Below, piece after piece: positions 44,662-53,508 of a stretch of DNA of 64,000 bases; the first letter of the stretch is position 1; each line of letters begins with the position of its first letter. Source of the stretch: JADJDM01 sp044352985 (lineage in GTDB: Bacteria; Bacteroidota; Bacteroidia; B-17B0; Aurantibacillaceae). The notes beneath the pieces were generated by a model. It ran no database searches, was not told the DNA's origin, and saw nothing but the letters and a program-made list of their open reading frames with translations. The position numbers were made by a program, and so were the translations under genes. The stretch is from the NCBI GenBank assembly GCA_044352985.1, contig JBILCU010000006.1, forward strand, positions 124,001 through 188,000, written 5' to 3'.

Positions 44662-46929
44662 ATGTTTAATCAAAAACAAATCAGCAAATTCATTTTTCTC
44701 ATTGTATTTGTTATTACTTGTGTTTTTGTTTTTTTTTCTACTCGGCTTCAATTCGATTATGATTTCGAAGCATTTTTCCCCAACGAAGACAAAGAATTAA
44801 CAGTTTACGAAGATTTCCGAAAAAAATTTGAGCACGATAACGAGTTTGTGTTGCTGGGCATCGAAAACAAAAAAGGAATTTTTCAAAAAGAATTTTTAGC
44901 AAAAATAAATTCCTTAACCAAGGAGTTAAAAAACATAAAAGATATTACACGTGTTGTTTCCCCCACAAATGCAACGCGCCTCGATATATCTGGCTTAGCT
45001 CCAATTGAACGATCTGTTTTACATTTTAATGATCCTGAACTTTATAAAGAAGATTCAGTTAGCATTTATTCATCAACAGATTTGGTTGGCTCTCTATTTC
45101 CTGATGATGCAAAATCAGTTTGTGTTTTTATAAAAACCAACGAAGGTCTTTCAAAAAAAAGAAGTGATATTCTTTCCACAAGTATTGAAACTACATTTAA
45201 AAAATATTCATTTTACAACGTGCACTATGTTGGAAGAATTGTAGCTCAGGAGGTTTACCTTAAAAACCTGTCAAAAGAATTTGTTTTATTTCTGGCTCTT
45301 TCTTTATTAGTAGTCATTGTTTTTCTGTATTTCACTTTCCGCTCACTGTATGGCATTTTAATTCCTTTAATCATTATTGTTTTATCTATGACCTGGACTT
45401 TAGGCATCATGGGCATTTTAGGAAAATCACTTGATATCATGACAATTATGTTACCAACCATGATTTTTATTGCAGGAATGAGCGATGTGGTTCATTTCTT
45501 TTCAAAGTATTTTGATGAGCTCAATAAAGAAACACCTAAAGAAAAAATATTGCCCATATTATTTAAAGAAGTCGGTTTCCCTACTTTTTTAACTTTAATC
45601 ACTACAGTTGTCGGTTTTCTTTCCTTATTGTTTTCCAGCATAAAACCCATACACGATTTTGGAATTTATACCTCTGTTGGAATTACCGTAGCATTTATAT
45701 TAACTTATACCTTGTTGCCCGCAATATTGTTTTTGTTCCCGCCTAAAAACTTACAGAAACTAAGCAATACAGAAAACAAAACCCATCACTGGATGCAGAA
45801 ATTGTTTTTTTGGATATTTCGAAACCAAAAACTAATTGTTTCTGTAACCCTAATCATTGTTTCGCTTTCTATTTTTGGAATAAGTAAAATAAAAGTAAAT
45901 AATATTTTACTGGAAGATTTAAGCGACAAGGTTAAAATTAAACAAGACTTCGATTATTTCGACCAACACTATTCCGGGGTTCGACCTTTTGAACTTAACA
46001 TTGAAATCAGCAACCAAAGTAAAATCTGGGATTACGAAAACATTGTTGAGATTGATAAAGTAGAAAAATTTCTGCAACAGAATTTAAACATGGGTTTTAT
46101 GTTTAGTCCGGCCACATTGGTCAAGTCAATTAATCGCTCATTAAATGGAAACAATCACGAATTTTATGTTATTCCTCAAAAAGACGATTACGCGGATATT
46201 AGGAATTATGTGATTAAAAACAAAAAGAATAAAAACCTTAAACTCATTTTACACGAAGACGGAAAAACTGCGCGCTTAACGGGTAAGATAAAAGATGTTG
46301 GTAGTTTAAAAATGAGAGCTTTCAATAAAGAGTTTAATCAGTTTTTACAAGAACAAATAAAATTAAAAACCATCACTTTTACTTGCACAGGAGCAGCTTA
46401 TCTATTAGATAAGAATAATGAGTACATGGTAAATAATATGATACAGGGTTTTGCATGGAGCATAGGCATCATTGCCTTTTTAACCTTTTTATTGCATCGT
46501 TCAATACGAATGGTGCTGGTGTTTATTCTTCCTAATTTTATTCCTATGTTAATTATTGCTGGGTTCATGGGTTTTGCTGGAATTGAGTTAAAAGCGGCAA
46601 CATCATTAATTTTTTCCATTGCCTTTGGTATTGCAACAGATGATACCATCCATTTCATTTCCAGATTCAAGATAGAATTAGGATATGGAAAAAGCTTAAT
46701 TTATGCTTTTAAACGAACGTATTTTGAAACAGGAAAACCTATTATTTTAACTACCTTCATATTAATCGGAGGATTCATGAGTTTAATGACTTCTGATTTT
46801 CAAAGCATATTTTATTTTGGGTTTTTAATTTGTTTAACCGTAATAATTGCCCTTATTGCTGAACTCTTTTTATTGCCTGTTTTAATCATGCTCATCTTGA
46901 AAAATGAAAAACGAAAACCATTAGGATAA
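44662..46929 (+). CDS. RND-superfamily exporter (MMPL-like)
   Basis: 755 residues with a signal-anchor helix, two six-helix membrane blocks (about 200-365 and 595-750) and periplasmic domains before each. Conserved RND segments are GMSDVVHFFSKY in the first block and FGIATDDTIHFISRF in the second; the Asp residues are the likely proton relay. Export of lipids or hydrophobic compounds is the family role. The gene just ahead of the histidine attenuator, so its transcript may need to stop near 46930-46945, but no clear terminator is seen there. Confidence 0.88.
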   Translation: MFNQKQISKFIFLIVFVITCVFVFFSTRLQFDYDFEAFFPNEDKELTVYEDFRKKFEHDNEFVLLGIENKKGIFQKEFLAKINSLTKELKNIKDITRVVSPTNATRLDISGLAPIERSVLHFNDPELYKEDSVSIYSSTDLVGSLFPDDAKSVCVFIKTNEGLSKKRSDILSTSIETTFKKYSFYNVHYVGRIVAQEVYLKNLSKEFVLFLALSLLVVIVFLYFTFRSLYGILIPLIIIVLSMTWTLGIMGILGKSLDIMTIMLPTMIFIAGMSDVVHFFSKYFDELNKETPKEKILPILFKEVGFPTFLTLITTVVGFLSLLFSSIKPIHDFGIYTSVGITVAFILTYTLLPAILFLFPPKNLQKLSNTENKTHHWMQKLFFWIFRNQKLIVSVTLIIVSLSIFGISKIKVNNILLEDLSDKVKIKQDFDYFDQHYSGVRPFELNIEISNQSKIWDYENIVEIDKVEKFLQQNLNMGFMFSPATLVKSINRSLNGNNHEFYVIPQKDDYADIRNYVIKNKKNKNLKLILHEDGKTARLTGKIKDVGSLKMRAFNKEFNQFLQEQIKLKTITFTCTGAAYLLDKNNEYMVNNMIQGFAWSIGIIAFLTFLLHRSIRMVLVFILPNFIPMLIIAGFMGFAGIELKAATSLIFSIAFGIATDDTIHFISRFKIELGYGKSLIYAFKRTYFETGKPIILTTFILIGGFMSLMTSDFQSIFYFGFLICLTVIIALIAELFLLPVLIMLILKNEKRKPLG

Positions 46930-46945
46930 AACCTTTTTCGAAAAA

Positions 46946-46977
46946 TTGTTTAACTTTCAAAAAAAATTCTATTTTTG
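46946..46977 (+). promoter_or_regulatory. Promoter of the ndh-his operon
   Basis: TTG at 46946-46948, a 21-nt spacer and TATTTTTG at 46970-46977, fitting the Bacteroidota -33/-7 pattern. The expected transcription start falls at or next to the ATG of the leader peptide at 46982, so the leader mRNA may be almost leaderless. Confidence 0.6.
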
Positions 46978-46981
46978 AAGC

Positions 46982-47017
46982 ATGATTAAAAACTCAACAC
47001 ATCATTTCCGAAATTAA
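46982..47017 (+). CDS. hisL: Histidine operon leader peptide
   Basis: An 11-codon ORF encoding MIKNSTHHFRN, with two adjacent His codons (47000-47005) and a stop at 47015-47017. It begins 5 nt after a -7 element and is followed by an antiterminator/terminator pair before the first structural gene of the histidine operon. A ribosome waiting at the His codons would leave the antiterminator strand (47022-47029) free, whereas one at the stop codon would cover it. Too short to be found by ordinary gene callers. Confidence 0.72.
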   Translation: MIKNSTHHFRN

Positions 47018-47021
47018 TCGC

Positions 47022-47069
47022 ATAGCCGAAATACTTATTCATTAAGCTCGGTTATTCCGGGCTTTTTTT
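47022..47069 (+). terminator. Transcription attenuator of the ndh-his operon
   Basis: Terminator: AAGCTCGG (47044-47051), loop TTATT, CCGGGCTT (47057-47064), eight pairs with one U-G wobble, then T through 47069. Antiterminator: ATAGCCGA (47022-47029) can pair along all 8 nt with TCGGTTAT (47048-47055), with one wobble, and this uses up the 5' arm of the terminator. The two folds are mutually exclusive. The ATG of the next gene is only 5 nt after the T-run. Confidence 0.75.
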
Positions 47070-47074
47070 ATTTT

Positions 47075-48328
47075 ATGAAGAAACTAATTATAATAGGAGG
47101 TGGTTTTGCAGGAATAAAACTTGCACAAGAAGTTGATGCATCTTTATTTGAAGTATGGATGTTTGACAAAAACAATTACCATCAGTTTCAACCTTTATTT
47201 TATCAGGTTGCAACCTCAGGACTAGAACCTAGCTCCATTTCTTTTCCGCTTCGCAAATTATTTCAAAACAAAAATAATTTCCATATCAGAAATGAATCCG
47301 TAATTGAGATTATTCCTGCTGAAAACAAAATAATCACCGAATCCAATTCATATGCTTTTGATTATTTGGTTATAGCTACAGGCTGCTCCACCAATTTTTT
47401 TGGAAATGCGGCAATTGAACAACATGCAATTCCAATGAAATCGGTAAGTGAAGCGCTTTACTTGAGGAATTTTATTCTGAGTAATTTTGAGAAAGCACTA
47501 AACGTGCCCATCGCTGAACGAAAAAATTACCTGAATGTAGTAATCGTTGGTGGCGGACCAACAGGAGTTGAAGTTAGCGGTGCTTTAGCCGAAATGAGAA
47601 AATACATTTTACCTAAAGATTATCCTGAACTTGATTTTTCAAAAATGAACATTTATCTCGTTGAAGCATCAGCAAAAACCCTGGGTGCGATGAGTGAAAT
47701 ATCTTCACAGAGCTCAAAAAAATACCTTGAAAAATTGGGAGTGAATGTTTTATTATCTACACAGGTAACTAATTATGATGGTAATAAAGTAACTTTTGGC
47801 GATAGTAATGAAATAGAAACAAAAACACTGGTTTGGGCTGCCGGCATTAAAGGAAATGTAATTAATGGCTTGGACACATCACTTATAACTCGTGGTAATC
47901 GTATTAAGGTAAATCGTTATTCGCAACTCGAAAACAGCTCTACTATTTTTGCAATTGGAGATATATCATGCATGTCAACCAATCTTTATCCAAATGGACA
48001 TCCGCAGGTGGCAACCGTTGCAAACGAACAAGGCAAATTGCTTGGCAAAAATCTGAATTCTTTAGTCAGAGGAAAAAAAATAAAGGAATATGAATACAGC
48101 AATAAAGGATCAATGGCCACAGTCGGCCGACATCTTGCAGTTGTGGACCTTCCAAAATTTAGTTTTCAGGGATTTTTTGCCTGGATATTTTGGATGTTTC
48201 TTCACTTGATGCTCATTTTAGGAGTGAAAAATAAATTCATTGTATTTACCAATTGGATGTGGAAGTACTTTACATTCGACCAATCTTTACGATTAATTAT
48301 AAAACCATACAATAAAAGTTTAAAATGA
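47075..48328 (+). CDS. ndh: Type II NADH dehydrogenase-like flavoprotein
   Basis: 417 residues. An FAD site at the start (IIIGGGFAGIKLAQEV), an NAD(P)H site at about 157-178 (VIVGGGPTGVEVSGALAEM), AIGDISCM for the FAD ribityl, and a C-terminal hydrophobic/amphipathic region (FFAWIFWMFLHLMLIL) for membrane contact: the NDH-2 plan, passing electrons from NADH to quinone without pumping. It lies directly behind the histidine attenuator and 8 nt ahead of hisG, so it is the first gene of the histidine operon. HisD makes NADH, which might explain the link; this is inference. Confidence 0.88.
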   Translation: MKKLIIIGGGFAGIKLAQEVDASLFEVWMFDKNNYHQFQPLFYQVATSGLEPSSISFPLRKLFQNKNNFHIRNESVIEIIPAENKIITESNSYAFDYLVIATGCSTNFFGNAAIEQHAIPMKSVSEALYLRNFILSNFEKALNVPIAERKNYLNVVIVGGGPTGVEVSGALAEMRKYILPKDYPELDFSKMNIYLVEASAKTLGAMSEISSQSSKKYLEKLGVNVLLSTQVTNYDGNKVTFGDSNEIETKTLVWAAGIKGNVINGLDTSLITRGNRIKVNRYSQLENSSTIFAIGDISCMSTNLYPNGHPQVATVANEQGKLLGKNLNSLVRGKKIKEYEYSNKGSMATVGRHLAVVDLPKFSFQGFFAWIFWMFLHLMLILGVKNKFIVFTNWMWKYFTFDQSLRLIIKPYNKSLK

Positions 48329-48336
48329 AATAACCT

Positions 48337-49191
48337 ATGAAACTAAAAATAGCAATTCAAAAATCAGGCAGACTAAACGAGGACAGTTTGCGTTTACTAA
48401 AAGAATGCGGTATCGACTTGGGCAACGGAATTAATAAATTAAAAGCGGATGCAGATAATTTTCCACTCGAAGTTTTTTTCTTACGTGATGATGATATTCC
48501 GCAATACGTTGAAGATGGAGTTGCAGATATTGGCATCGTTGGTGAAAACGTTTTACTTGAGAAAGCAAAAAAAGTAAAAGTGATTAAAAAATTAGGCTTT
48601 GGTAAATGCCGTTTAAGCATTGCCGTTCCTAAAGGTTTTAATTATAAAGACATTAAATCTTTACATGGGAAAAAAATAGCGACGAGTTATCCTGTAATTT
48701 TAAGTAAGTTTTTAAAGTCGGCTAAAGTAAAAGCAGAAATACATGAAATTTCAGGTTCTGTTGAAATTGCACCGGGCATTGGATTAGCTGATGTCATCTG
48801 CGATTTGGTGAGTAGTGGAAGTACTTTATTTATGAACGGACTAAAAGAAACAGAAACTATTTTAAAATCGGAAGCTGTTTTAATTGGTAGTAAAAATTTA
48901 TCGAACGAAAAGTTAGCAATCGTAAATAAAATCATCTTCCGTATTGATGCATTAAGAAGTGCAAAAAATAACAAATACATTTTATTAAACGCTCCGAATA
49001 ACAAGCTGGATGAAATTTGCTCATTGCTGCCAGGAATGAAAAGTCCAACCATTTTGCCGCTTGCGCAAAAAGGCTGGAGCAGTGTTCACTCTGTTGTAAA
49101 TGAAAATAAATTTTGGGATATCATCGAGCAATTGAAAGAAAAAGGGGCACAAGGAATACTGGTAGTTCCAATTGAAAAAATGATTTCATAA
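48337..49191 (+). CDS. hisG: ATP phosphoribosyltransferase (long form)
   Basis: 284 residues. First step of histidine synthesis, joining ATP and PRPP. Length and a C-terminal ACT-like regulatory part (about 210-284, KGWSSVHSVVNENKFWDII) mark the long, hexameric HisG, which is feedback-inhibited by histidine and needs no HisZ. The PRPP site is near DLVSSGSTLFMNGL. It starts 8 nt after the flavoprotein gene. Confidence 0.97.
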   Translation: MKLKIAIQKSGRLNEDSLRLLKECGIDLGNGINKLKADADNFPLEVFFLRDDDIPQYVEDGVADIGIVGENVLLEKAKKVKVIKKLGFGKCRLSIAVPKGFNYKDIKSLHGKKIATSYPVILSKFLKSAKVKAEIHEISGSVEIAPGIGLADVICDLVSSGSTLFMNGLKETETILKSEAVLIGSKNLSNEKLAIVNKIIFRIDALRSAKNNKYILLNAPNNKLDEICSLLPGMKSPTILPLAQKGWSSVHSVVNENKFWDIIEQLKEKGAQGILVVPIEKMIS

Positions 49192-49213
49192 ATCATCCAT
49201 TAAATGAATTAAC

Positions 49214-50500
49214 ATGCAATTAATAATTGAACCATCTACTGCTGAATTTGAGCAACTCGCAAAACGACCTGAACTGGAGATGCAAGACCTTGAAAAAAAG
49301 GTTTTAGAAATTTTTCAGTTGGTAAAATCTAATAGCGATGAAGCACTTAAAGATTTTGCCAAAAAATTTGACAAAGCTGAATTAACTGATTTATTGGTTA
49401 CACAAGTTGAAATTCAAGAGGCGGAACAATTAATTTCAGATGAATTAAAAAAAGCTATTGAAGTAGCACACCGCAACATCACACTTTTTCATGCTACGCA
49501 AAAAACAGAAATTCAAAAGATAGAAACCATGCCCGGCGTTGTTTGTTGGCGTAAATCAGTAGGCATCGAAAAAGTAGGCATTTATATTCCCGGCGGAACT
49601 GCTCCTTTATTTTCAACGGTATTGATGCTTGCCATTCCTGCAACACTTGCAGGTTGTAAAGAAATTACGTTGTGCTCGCCACCAAATCAGCAAGGCAAAA
49701 TTCATCCTGCAATTTTGTATGCAGCTCAACGCTGCGGAGTTTCACGTATTATAAAAACAGGTGGCGCACAAGCTATTGCTGCTTTAACTTTCGGGACAGA
49801 AACAGTGAGTAAAGTGCATAAAATTTTCGGCCCAGGAAATCAGTATGTAACCATGGCAAAAACATTAGCAACACGTTATGGTGTTGCAATAGATATGCCG
49901 GCTGGCCCATCGGAAGTGTTGGTGTATGCCGATGAAACTTGTAAGCCGGAATTCGTTGCTGCTGACTTGCTTTCGCAAGCTGAGCATGGCAATGATTCGC
50001 AAGTGATTTTAATTACAAGCACACAAGAACTTGCAACAAGCATTATGAATGAAACAGAGGCACAATTGAATCAACTTAAACGTTTTCAGTTTGCGAGTAA
50101 TTCTTTGGTGAATAGCAAAGCGATTGTTCTGCAAGACAGAAAAAACGTATTGCACTTTATTAATACCTATGCTCCGGAACATTTAATTCTTGCATGTAAA
50201 CAAGCTAATGAATTGGCTGAAGAACTAATCAATGCAGGTTCTGTTTTCATTGGTAATTACACACCGGAGAGTGCAGGGGATTATGCTTCCGGAACAAACC
50301 ATACCTTACCAACTAATGGTTATGCAAAAAATTATAGCGGCGTTTCACTCGATAGTTTTGTGAAGAAAATCACCTTTCAGGAAATCAATAAAGAAGGATT
50401 AAAAAATATCGGACCTTCAATTGAGTGCATGGCAGAGGCGGAAGAATTAACTGCGCACAAAAATGCGGTAAGCATACGATTAAAGAGTTTAACAACATGA
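49214..50500 (+). CDS. hisD: Histidinol dehydrogenase
   Basis: 428 residues. Last two oxidations, histidinol to histidine, giving two NADH. Family blocks include GIYIPGGTAPLFSTVLM-type (here VGIYIPGGTAPLFSTV), GPGNQYVTMAK, DMPAGPSEVLVYAD, LSQAEHG and GDYASGTNHTLPT with the zinc and catalytic His/Glu residues. Its TGA overlaps the hisC ATG (ATGA). Confidence 0.98.
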   Translation: MQLIIEPSTAEFEQLAKRPELEMQDLEKKVLEIFQLVKSNSDEALKDFAKKFDKAELTDLLVTQVEIQEAEQLISDELKKAIEVAHRNITLFHATQKTEIQKIETMPGVVCWRKSVGIEKVGIYIPGGTAPLFSTVLMLAIPATLAGCKEITLCSPPNQQGKIHPAILYAAQRCGVSRIIKTGGAQAIAALTFGTETVSKVHKIFGPGNQYVTMAKTLATRYGVAIDMPAGPSEVLVYADETCKPEFVAADLLSQAEHGNDSQVILITSTQELATSIMNETEAQLNQLKRFQFASNSLVNSKAIVLQDRKNVLHFINTYAPEHLILACKQANELAEELINAGSVFIGNYTPESAGDYASGTNHTLPTNGYAKNYSGVSLDSFVKKITFQEINKEGLKNIGPSIECMAEAEELTAHKNAVSIRLKSLTT

Positions 50501-51549
50501 GTAATTTAAAAAATATATTCAGAAAAAATATCAACGAACTGAAATCTTATCAGGTAAGTCGCGATGCGTATTTAAATAAAAAAGGAATTGTTTTTTTAGA
50601 CAATTGCGAGAATAATTTTGGCTCTGCTTTGGGCAAAGGTTTAGAACGCTATCCTTCCTCTTCCCAAGAGGAATTAAAATCAGCTATTGCAACTTATAAA
50701 TCAGTAGAGAAGGAACAAGTTGTTTTAGGAAACGGAAGCGATGAGTTAATTGATTTATTGATGCGAGCAGCGTGCGAACCGGGAAAAGATAATATTCTTA
50801 TTAGCGAACCTACATTTGGCATGTATCGAATATATGCTAAGCTAAACAATGTTGAAGTGTTACAAGTTCCTTTAACTAAAGCTAATTTTGAATACGATGT
50901 AGATGCGGTTTTAAAAGCGATAACTAAAAACACTAAAATCATTTTTGTATGTTCGCCTAACAATCCAAGTGGGAGTAGCATTAGTAAAGTAGATTTAACC
51001 AGCTTGCTTCAATCGTTTAAAGGATTAGTTGTTGTGGATGAGGCATACATTGATTTCTCTGAGAAGCCTTCACACTTAAAACTCATTACTTCTTTTTCCA
51101 ATTTAGTGGTGTTGCAAACTTTTTCAAAAGCGTGGGGATTGGCAGGTTTACGAATTGGTGTGGCTTATGCTAATAAAGAAATTAGTGAAACATTAAATAA
51201 AATTCGTCCGCCTTATAACATTGGCACTTTTAGTCAGCAATTATTGCTTACCTCATTGGAAGCTCCAGAATTTACTACTCGATTAATTAAAAAGGTAAAA
51301 AAATTAAAAGAAGAAACACATCAAAAGTTGAAGCAGTTTTCTTTTATAAAAAAAATATATCCGAGTGATGGAAATTTTTTTCTATTGAAAGTAGAAGATG
51401 CCAATCGCTTGTGCGAATATTTAAAGCAGCACAATATTTTAATCAGCAACAGAAACTCTTTATTAAATTGTAAGAATCATGTGCGTATTAGTATTGGCAC
51501 AAATAAGGAAATGAATCAATTGTTTAAAGCATTAAAGAATTATAAATAA
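50497..51549 (+). CDS. hisC: Histidinol-phosphate aminotransferase
   Basis: 350 residues from ATG 50497, chosen because it overlaps the hisD stop by 4 nt and starts at MSNLKNIFRKNINELKSYQV; an upstream in-frame ATG at 50425 lies inside hisD. PLP-dependent: CSPNNPSGS, VVVDEAYIDF (Asp181) and the cofactor lysine in TFSKAWGLAGLRIG (Lys211). Confidence 0.97.
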   Translation: MSNLKNIFRKNINELKSYQVSRDAYLNKKGIVFLDNCENNFGSALGKGLERYPSSSQEELKSAIATYKSVEKEQVVLGNGSDELIDLLMRAACEPGKDNILISEPTFGMYRIYAKLNNVEVLQVPLTKANFEYDVDAVLKAITKNTKIIFVCSPNNPSGSSISKVDLTSLLQSFKGLVVVDEAYIDFSEKPSHLKLITSFSNLVVLQTFSKAWGLAGLRIGVAYANKEISETLNKIRPPYNIGTFSQQLLLTSLEAPEFTTRLIKKVKKLKEETHQKLKQFSFIKKIYPSDGNFFLLKVEDANRLCEYLKQHNILISNRNSLLNCKNHVRISIGTNKEMNQLFKALKNYK

Positions 51550-51567
51550 TCATTTAACTCTAATAAA

Positions 51568-52665
51568 ATGAAAAAAGTTTTATTCATCGACAGAGATGGA
51601 ACATTAATTTGGGAACCACCAGATACTTTTCAAATAGATGCTTTTGATAAATTAAAATTTTTACCGGGCAGCATTTATTACCTATCAAAAATAGCTGCTG
51701 AACTCGATTTTGAATTGGTTATGGTTACCAATCAGGATGGATTAGGAACTGATTCTTTTCCGGAAAAAGATTTTTGGCCGGTGCAAGATTTCATGATGGA
51801 AACCTTAAAAAGTCAGGGCATTATTTTTAAAGAAGTATTGATAGATAAATCTTTTCCTCACGAAAATCTTCCAACTCGAAAACCGGGAACAGCAATGTTA
51901 GTTCATTACATGAATGAAAATTATGACCTTAAAAATTCTTTCGTTATTGGTGATAGATCAACGGATGTTCAGCTTGCAAAAAATTTAGGAAGTAAATCCA
52001 TTTTTATAAAAACAAAAGAAGATGAACCAACTGCTACACATAATGTAACTGATTGGAAAGAAATTTACAATTTGCTCAAGCTACCTCCAAGAATCATTTC
52101 ACATACCAGAAAAACAAACGAAACAGACATTTATATTCAACTTAACCTGGATGGGAGTGGAGCAGCTAATATTAACACAGGCTTACATTTCTTTGATCAC
52201 ATGCTCGATCAAATTGCCCGCCATAGCGGTGTTGATTTACAATTAACCTGCAAAGGCGATTTACACATTGATGAACATCATAGTATTGAAGATACAGCAA
52301 TTACACTCGGCGAAGCATTTTTAAGTGCTCTTGGTAATAAAAGAGGTATTGAACGTTATGGATTTTCATTACCAATGGATGATTGTTTGGCACAAGTTGC
52401 CATTGATTTTGGCGGTAGAAACTGGATTGAATGGCAAGCAGAATTTAAAAGAGAAAAAATTGGAGAAATGCCAACAGAACTTTTTTATCATTTTTTCAAA
52501 TCGTTTTCTGATGCAGCTAAATGTAATCTCAACATTAAGGCAGAAGGAGTGAATGAACACCATAAAATTGAATCCATTTTTAAAGCATTTGCAAAATGCA
52601 TTAAACAAGCAGTAAAGCGTGATATTAATAATAATCAATTACCAAGCACAAAAGGTTTACTGTAA
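51568..52665 (+). CDS. hisB: Bifunctional histidinol-phosphatase / imidazoleglycerol-phosphate dehydratase
   Basis: 365 residues. The N-terminal HAD phosphatase (1-165) has DRDGT with Asp8/Asp10 and TNQDGLGT. The C-terminal dehydratase (about 175-365) has the manganese motifs DEHHSIEDT and NEHHKIESIFKA plus HFFDHMLDQIARHS. Together they catalyse steps 6 and 8 of the pathway. The fused form is shared with enterobacteria. The stop overlaps the hisH start by 1 nt (TAATG). Confidence 0.97.
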   Translation: MKKVLFIDRDGTLIWEPPDTFQIDAFDKLKFLPGSIYYLSKIAAELDFELVMVTNQDGLGTDSFPEKDFWPVQDFMMETLKSQGIIFKEVLIDKSFPHENLPTRKPGTAMLVHYMNENYDLKNSFVIGDRSTDVQLAKNLGSKSIFIKTKEDEPTATHNVTDWKEIYNLLKLPPRIISHTRKTNETDIYIQLNLDGSGAANINTGLHFFDHMLDQIARHSGVDLQLTCKGDLHIDEHHSIEDTAITLGEAFLSALGNKRGIERYGFSLPMDDCLAQVAIDFGGRNWIEWQAEFKREKIGEMPTELFYHFFKSFSDAAKCNLNIKAEGVNEHHKIESIFKAFAKCIKQAVKRDINNNQLPSTKGLL

Positions 52666-53252
52666 TGAAAACAGTTATTATTAAATACAACGCAGGAAAC
52701 ATACAATCTGTTTTATTTGCCTTAAAGCGTATTGGTTACGAAGCAATCATTTCTGATAATGCAGATGAAATTAATAGTGCAGATAAAATTATTTTTCCAG
52801 GTGTAGGTGAAGCTTCTTCAGCCATGAATCATCTGAAAGAAAAAAACTTGGATGAACTTATTATACAATTGAAACAACCTGTATTAGGTATATGTCTGGG
52901 CATGCAGTTGATGTGTTCATCTTCCGAAGAAGGTAATACAAAATGTCTGGGAATTTTTGATGAACAAGTTGTACGTTTTCAATCCAACGAACACTGCAAA
53001 GTTCCGCATGTTGGCTGGAATACGATCAATCATTTAAAGTCTTCGTTGTTTCAGGATGTGAAAGAAAATGAATACATGTATTTTGTACACGGCTATTATG
53101 CGCCACAATCAGCTGAAGCAATTGCCTTAACAAATTATGGATTGACATACAGCAGCGCACTCTCAAAAAATAATTTTTATGGGGTACAATTTCATCCTGA
53201 AAAATCAGGAAGTGCAGGAGAAAAAATCTTAAAAAACTTTTTATCAATTTAA
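52665..53252 (+). CDS. hisH: Imidazole glycerol phosphate synthase, glutaminase subunit
   Basis: 195 residues, class I glutaminase: nucleophile in LGICLGMQLM (Cys77) and the His-Glu pair in VQFHPEKSG. It supplies ammonia to HisF, whose gene is 1.5 kb downstream and separated by two intergenic regions rather than being adjacent. Confidence 0.97.
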   Translation: MKTVIIKYNAGNIQSVLFALKRIGYEAIISDNADEINSADKIIFPGVGEASSAMNHLKEKNLDELIIQLKQPVLGICLGMQLMCSSSEEGNTKCLGIFDEQVVRFQSNEHCKVPHVGWNTINHLKSSLFQDVKENEYMYFVHGYYAPQSAEAIALTNYGLTYSSALSKNNFYGVQFHPEKSGSAGEKILKNFLSI

Positions 53253-53508
53253 ACTTCATGTTAAATATAAAGTTGGAAACATATAACACAGAAAAAATGA
53301 TTAAAACAAAGAGCATTAATTTTTTCAAAAGTGAAATTGGCGCAGCAAAGAAAAACAAAAGCGTTAAAAAATCTTGAAGCCTTGGATACATTTTAGCTTT
53401 TGTTTGATGGTCGCAATTTATTGAGATTGTACTTCATAATAAAAAGAAAGTATGTAAAGTCAAACGCCAATATTTAAAAAAACATAGAGAATAAATTTTT
53501 TAATAATT
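53253..53508. other. hisH-hisA intergenic region
   Basis: 256 nt, AT-rich. A 39-codon ORF (53258-53377) starting MLNIKLETYNTEK is open 5 nt after hisH but has a Lys-rich, low-complexity sequence and no recognisable family. No clear hairpin or -33/-7 promoter is seen. It interrupts the otherwise tight spacing of the operon. Confidence 0.4.

Noticed and set aside
46930..46945. Terminator for the RND exporter gene
   Set aside because: ACCTTTTTCGAAAAATTG contains TTTTTCGAAAAA, a short loopless palindrome, with no following T-run.
53258..53377. 39-codon ORF after hisH
   Set aside because: Low-complexity Lys-rich product and no recognisable family; noted only as part of the intergenic region.
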